Of a stretch of DNA of 24,341 nt, positions 22,378 through 24,341 are shown piece by piece. The DNA is from CAJXZP01 sp963974475. Its GTDB lineage: Bacteria; Bacteroidota; Bacteroidia; Flavobacteriales_G; Salibacteraceae. The stretch is taken from contig CAXBCR010000035.1 of NCBI GenBank assembly GCA_963974475.1, positions 1 to 24,341 of the forward strand, written 5' to 3'. The notes under the pieces are model-generated. The model was not told the origin of the DNA. It did no database searches and saw nothing but the letters and a program-made list of their open reading frames with translations. Numbering within the stretch: the first letter of the stretch is position 1; the number at the start of each line of letters is the position of its first letter. Both the position numbers and the translations under genes were made by a program.

Positions 22378-22613
22378 AAGTAAACGCATTATATTTTGGA
22401 ATGATTGCTGAAAAGCGCGGACTCACCAAGGAAGTTTTGGAGTTTTCGGATTCTGTGACCTTGGCTACGCTAAAAGAAAAAGCGCTTGAATTGATTCCAA
22501 ACTTAAACGATATAAATTACGGAATTGCCGTAAATCAGGTTATGACCACTGATGACATGGATTTAAAAGACGGAGATGAAATTTCATTTTTCCCACCATT
22601 TGCGGGAGGTTGA
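22374..22613 (+). CDS. moaD: Molybdopterin synthase small subunit, sulfur carrier MoaD
   Basis: The 79-residue protein has the ubiquitin-like fold and ends in PPFAGG. The terminal diglycine is adenylated by MoeB and then carries a thiocarboxylate. It supplies sulfur to precursor Z in the MoaD-MoaE synthase. The middle contains DINYGIAVNQVMTTDDMDLK and DGDEISFFPP, as expected. It overlaps mobA by 4 nt, and a 17-nt gap separates it from moeB. Its partner moaE lies two genes downstream. Confidence 0.95.
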   Translation: MKVNALYFGMIAEKRGLTKEVLEFSDSVTLATLKEKALELIPNLNDINYGIAVNQVMTTDDMDLKDGDEISFFPPFAGG

Positions 22614-22630
22614 TTTTTGACGCTATAATT

Positions 22631-23704
22631 ATGGAATTAACATCCCAAGAAATATCACGCTTTAAACGGCATTTGCTACTACCAGAAATTGGGGTAGAAG
22701 GTCAATTGGCCCTAAAAAAAGCACGCGTATTGGTTATTGGCGCTGGTGGTTTAGGAAATGCGGTATTACCGTATTTGGCTGCTGCTGGGGTGGGTAATAT
22801 CACGGTGATAGATAATGATGTGGTGGATATTTCTAATCTACAACGGCAGGTATTATTTACAGAAAATGATTTGGGCAAACCAAAATCTGAATTGGCAGTG
22901 AAACGCCTACAAGCCATTAATAGTAACGGAAACTTCACAAGTCATCAAACATTTTTCACCGAAAGTAACGCGCTAGAATTAGCAAAAAATCAGGATGTTA
23001 TTGTAGACTGTGTGGACCAGATTCATGTGCGCTACCTTATTAATGATGCGGCCGTGTATTATGAAATCCCGATGGTGTATGGTGCTATTCATAAGTTTGA
23101 AGGGCAAGTAGCGGTGTTTAACCATAAGGAAAGCGCTACGTATCGTTGTGCTTTTCCCGAGAATAAAACTAAAAAACCAGCACCTAATTGTGAGGAACTG
23201 GGCGTGGTAGGCGTATTGCCGGGTATTATTGGTATGTATCAAGCCATGGAGGTCATTAAGATTATTACCGGAGCAGGCACCGTTTTATCCAATAAAATTT
23301 GGATGATTGACCTACTGAATAATGCAAATCACACCATAGCAATTGAACGAAATAAAGAATCTATTGAGATAAGTAAACAACGTATGACAGAACTAGCATC
23401 ATCACCACAGAATAATGAAATTATTGATATTACAGGGGCAGATATTGAACGTGTAATTGCTCAACATGCCAATTTAGTAATTATTGATATTCAGCCTCAA
23501 ACCAATGTAGAAAGCTTGGCAGGGGTTGCCGTTACACATATTCCAGTGTTTGATTTAGAATCTCGTTTGATAGAACTAGACAAGTCGCAACCTATTTTAC
23601 TGTATTGTGCGCATGGGATTAATAGCCAGTGGGCAACGCAATTATTAAAACAAGAAGAATTCAAAACAATCTATCATTTGGTGGGTGGAATCACGGCCGT
23701 TTAA
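22631..23704 (+). CDS. moeB: MoaD adenylyltransferase with C-terminal rhodanese domain (MoeB-type)
   Basis: The 357-residue protein combines an E1-like adenylation domain (residues ~1-245) and a rhodanese domain (~255-357), like eukaryotic MOCS3. Motifs are GAGGLGNAVLPYLAAAGVG (37-55), NLQRQVLF (69-76), VVGVLPGIIG (192-201) and the rhodanese loop LLYCAHGINS with Cys326. The zinc-binding CxxC pairs of E. coli MoeB are missing: TYRC retains only Cys173, and no second pair follows. It activates the MoaD C-terminus and may pass sulfur from Cys326. The ATG at 22631 is preferred to an upstream TTG at 22610. Confidence 0.92.
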   Translation: MELTSQEISRFKRHLLLPEIGVEGQLALKKARVLVIGAGGLGNAVLPYLAAAGVGNITVIDNDVVDISNLQRQVLFTENDLGKPKSELAVKRLQAINSNGNFTSHQTFFTESNALELAKNQDVIVDCVDQIHVRYLINDAAVYYEIPMVYGAIHKFEGQVAVFNHKESATYRCAFPENKTKKPAPNCEELGVVGVLPGIIGMYQAMEVIKIITGAGTVLSNKIWMIDLLNNANHTIAIERNKESIEISKQRMTELASSPQNNEIIDITGADIERVIAQHANLVIIDIQPQTNVESLAGVAVTHIPVFDLESRLIELDKSQPILLYCAHGINSQWATQLLKQEEFKTIYHLVGGITAV

Positions 23705-23713
23705 TTGGGTATT

Positions 23714-24160
23714 ATGGAAAAAACTAAGAAAATAAAAAACGTATTCAGAGAAGGAGCAATCACTTCGGATATGATAGGGAAATCAATCGCTGCGCATCAA
23801 CCAAAAACGGACATTGGAGCCCATGAAATATTCTTGGGTCAGGTAAGAGCTGATGTAATCAATGATAAAACGGTTGCCGCTATTGAATACACCGCGCACG
23901 AAGAAATGGCGAACAAAATTTTCCATGATATTCGAGAGGAAGCATTTGCTAAATTCGATTTAAGCTGCATGCATATTTACCACAGTTTAGGAACCGTTAA
24001 GACAGGCGAAATCTGCTTGTTTGTATTTGTATCCTCCGCGCATAGAGTCGCTGCACGTAAGGCATTGGAGTATTTGGTTGAAGAAATTAAAAGTAAATCG
24101 CCCATTTTTGGAAAGGAGATTTTTGAAGATGATTCTCATCAGTGGAAGGTGAATGTTTAA
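23714..24160 (+). CDS. moaE: Molybdopterin synthase large subunit MoaE
   Basis: The 148-residue catalytic subunit converts precursor Z to molybdopterin with MoaD. Family motifs are GQVRADV (42-48), MHIYHSLGTVKTGEI (86-100), HRVAARKALEYLVEEIKSKS (110-129) and the C-terminal KEIFEDDSHQWK, including catalytic-type lysines. The ATG at 23714 lies 9 nt after the moeB stop; a TTG at 23705 would add three residues. Octamer repeats start on the very next base after its stop codon. Genes for earlier or later steps (moaA, moaC, mogA, moeA) are not in this window. Confidence 0.93.
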   Translation: MEKTKKIKNVFREGAITSDMIGKSIAAHQPKTDIGAHEIFLGQVRADVINDKTVAAIEYTAHEEMANKIFHDIREEAFAKFDLSCMHIYHSLGTVKTGEICLFVFVSSAHRVAARKALEYLVEEIKSKSPIFGKEIFEDDSHQWKVNV

Positions 24161-24341
24161 GGAGTTAATGGGGTAATGATTTAATGAGGGAATGAGTTAA
24201 TGATTCAATGAGTTAATGATTCAATGATTTAATGAGTTAATGATTTAATGAGTTAATGATTCAATGAGTTAATGATTTAATGAGGGAATGAGTTAATGAT
24301 TTAATGAGGGAATGGGTTAATGATTTAATGAGTTAATGATT
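24161..24341. repeat. Tandem octamer array (22 full units plus 5 nt, cut by the window edge)
   Basis: The whole stretch keeps a strict 8-nt period without an indel. The consensus is TGAKTYAA. Common units are TGAGTTAA, TGATTTAA, TGATTCAA and TGAGGGAA, often alternating GAG and GAT to give a 16-nt super-period. It starts directly after the moaE stop codon and continues past the window. Stops in all frames make it noncoding. Confidence 0.95.

Noticed and set aside
24161..24341. CRISPR array or coding repeat
   Set aside because: Units are 8 nt with no unique spacers, and each contains TGA or TAA, so it is neither a CRISPR array nor a repeat protein.

Overview
The window looks like a chromosomal segment of a Bacteroidota bacterium, most likely a member of the Flavobacteriales. 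The pointers are promoters of the TTTG/TAnnTTTG type, few Shine-Dalgarno sequences, a type IX secretion Plug protein (DUF5103), a complete Na+-NQR operon followed by apbE, and a Bacteroidota-style Rhs core. The exact genus cannot be fixed from the sequence alone. No rRNA or tRNA gene and no CRISPR array was recognised.

Positions 1-6150 form an accessory island. It opens with the C-terminal part of a tyrosine recombinase that lacks the usual first catalytic arginine. A RelE/ParE toxin-antitoxin pair follows, then about 0.96 kb of palindrome-rich DNA without a gene. Next come a small membrane protein, an orphan Rhs tip that appears to carry an L,D-transpeptidase-like (YkuD/Tlde1-like) domain, and a secreted SH3-domain protein that is probably its immunity protein. 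A REP-associated tyrosine transposase (RAYT) and a three-gene minus-strand XRE/antitoxin/RelE operon complete the island. A structured 32-nt element occurs twice (4286-4317 and 6106-6137, 27/32 identical) and brackets the RAYT and the toxin-antitoxin operon.

Positions 6257-9159 hold four same-direction metabolic genes: a PhnB-like VOC protein, a tRNA-dihydrouridine synthase, a PNPOx-like flavoprotein and a ketopantoate-reductase-like protein. Positions 9348-11136 hold a HipBA-type module with a clear promoter, an operator-like repeat and a 59-bp palindrome. A minus-strand gene for the T9SS Plug protein (11154-12467) is divergent from nqrABCDEF (12693-18713). ApbE, which attaches FMN to NqrB and NqrC, overlaps the end of nqrF. 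An intrinsic-terminator-like hairpin lies inside the first codons of apbE.

Positions 19892-24160 contain a FetAB-like ABC exporter pair followed by a molybdenum-cofactor cluster: a one-domain ModE-type regulator, mobA, moaD, a MoeB-rhodanese fusion and moaE, all tightly packed. A palindrome resembling the ModE operator of proteobacteria overlaps the promoter of the modE-like gene. The window ends in 22 uninterrupted octamer repeats that start at the first base after the moaE stop codon.

The best candidates for new biology are the Rhs/L,D-transpeptidase effector with its SH3 immunity candidate, the paired structured elements around the RAYT and toxin-antitoxin genes, and the ModE-type operator in front of a ModE that has no molybdate-sensing domain.
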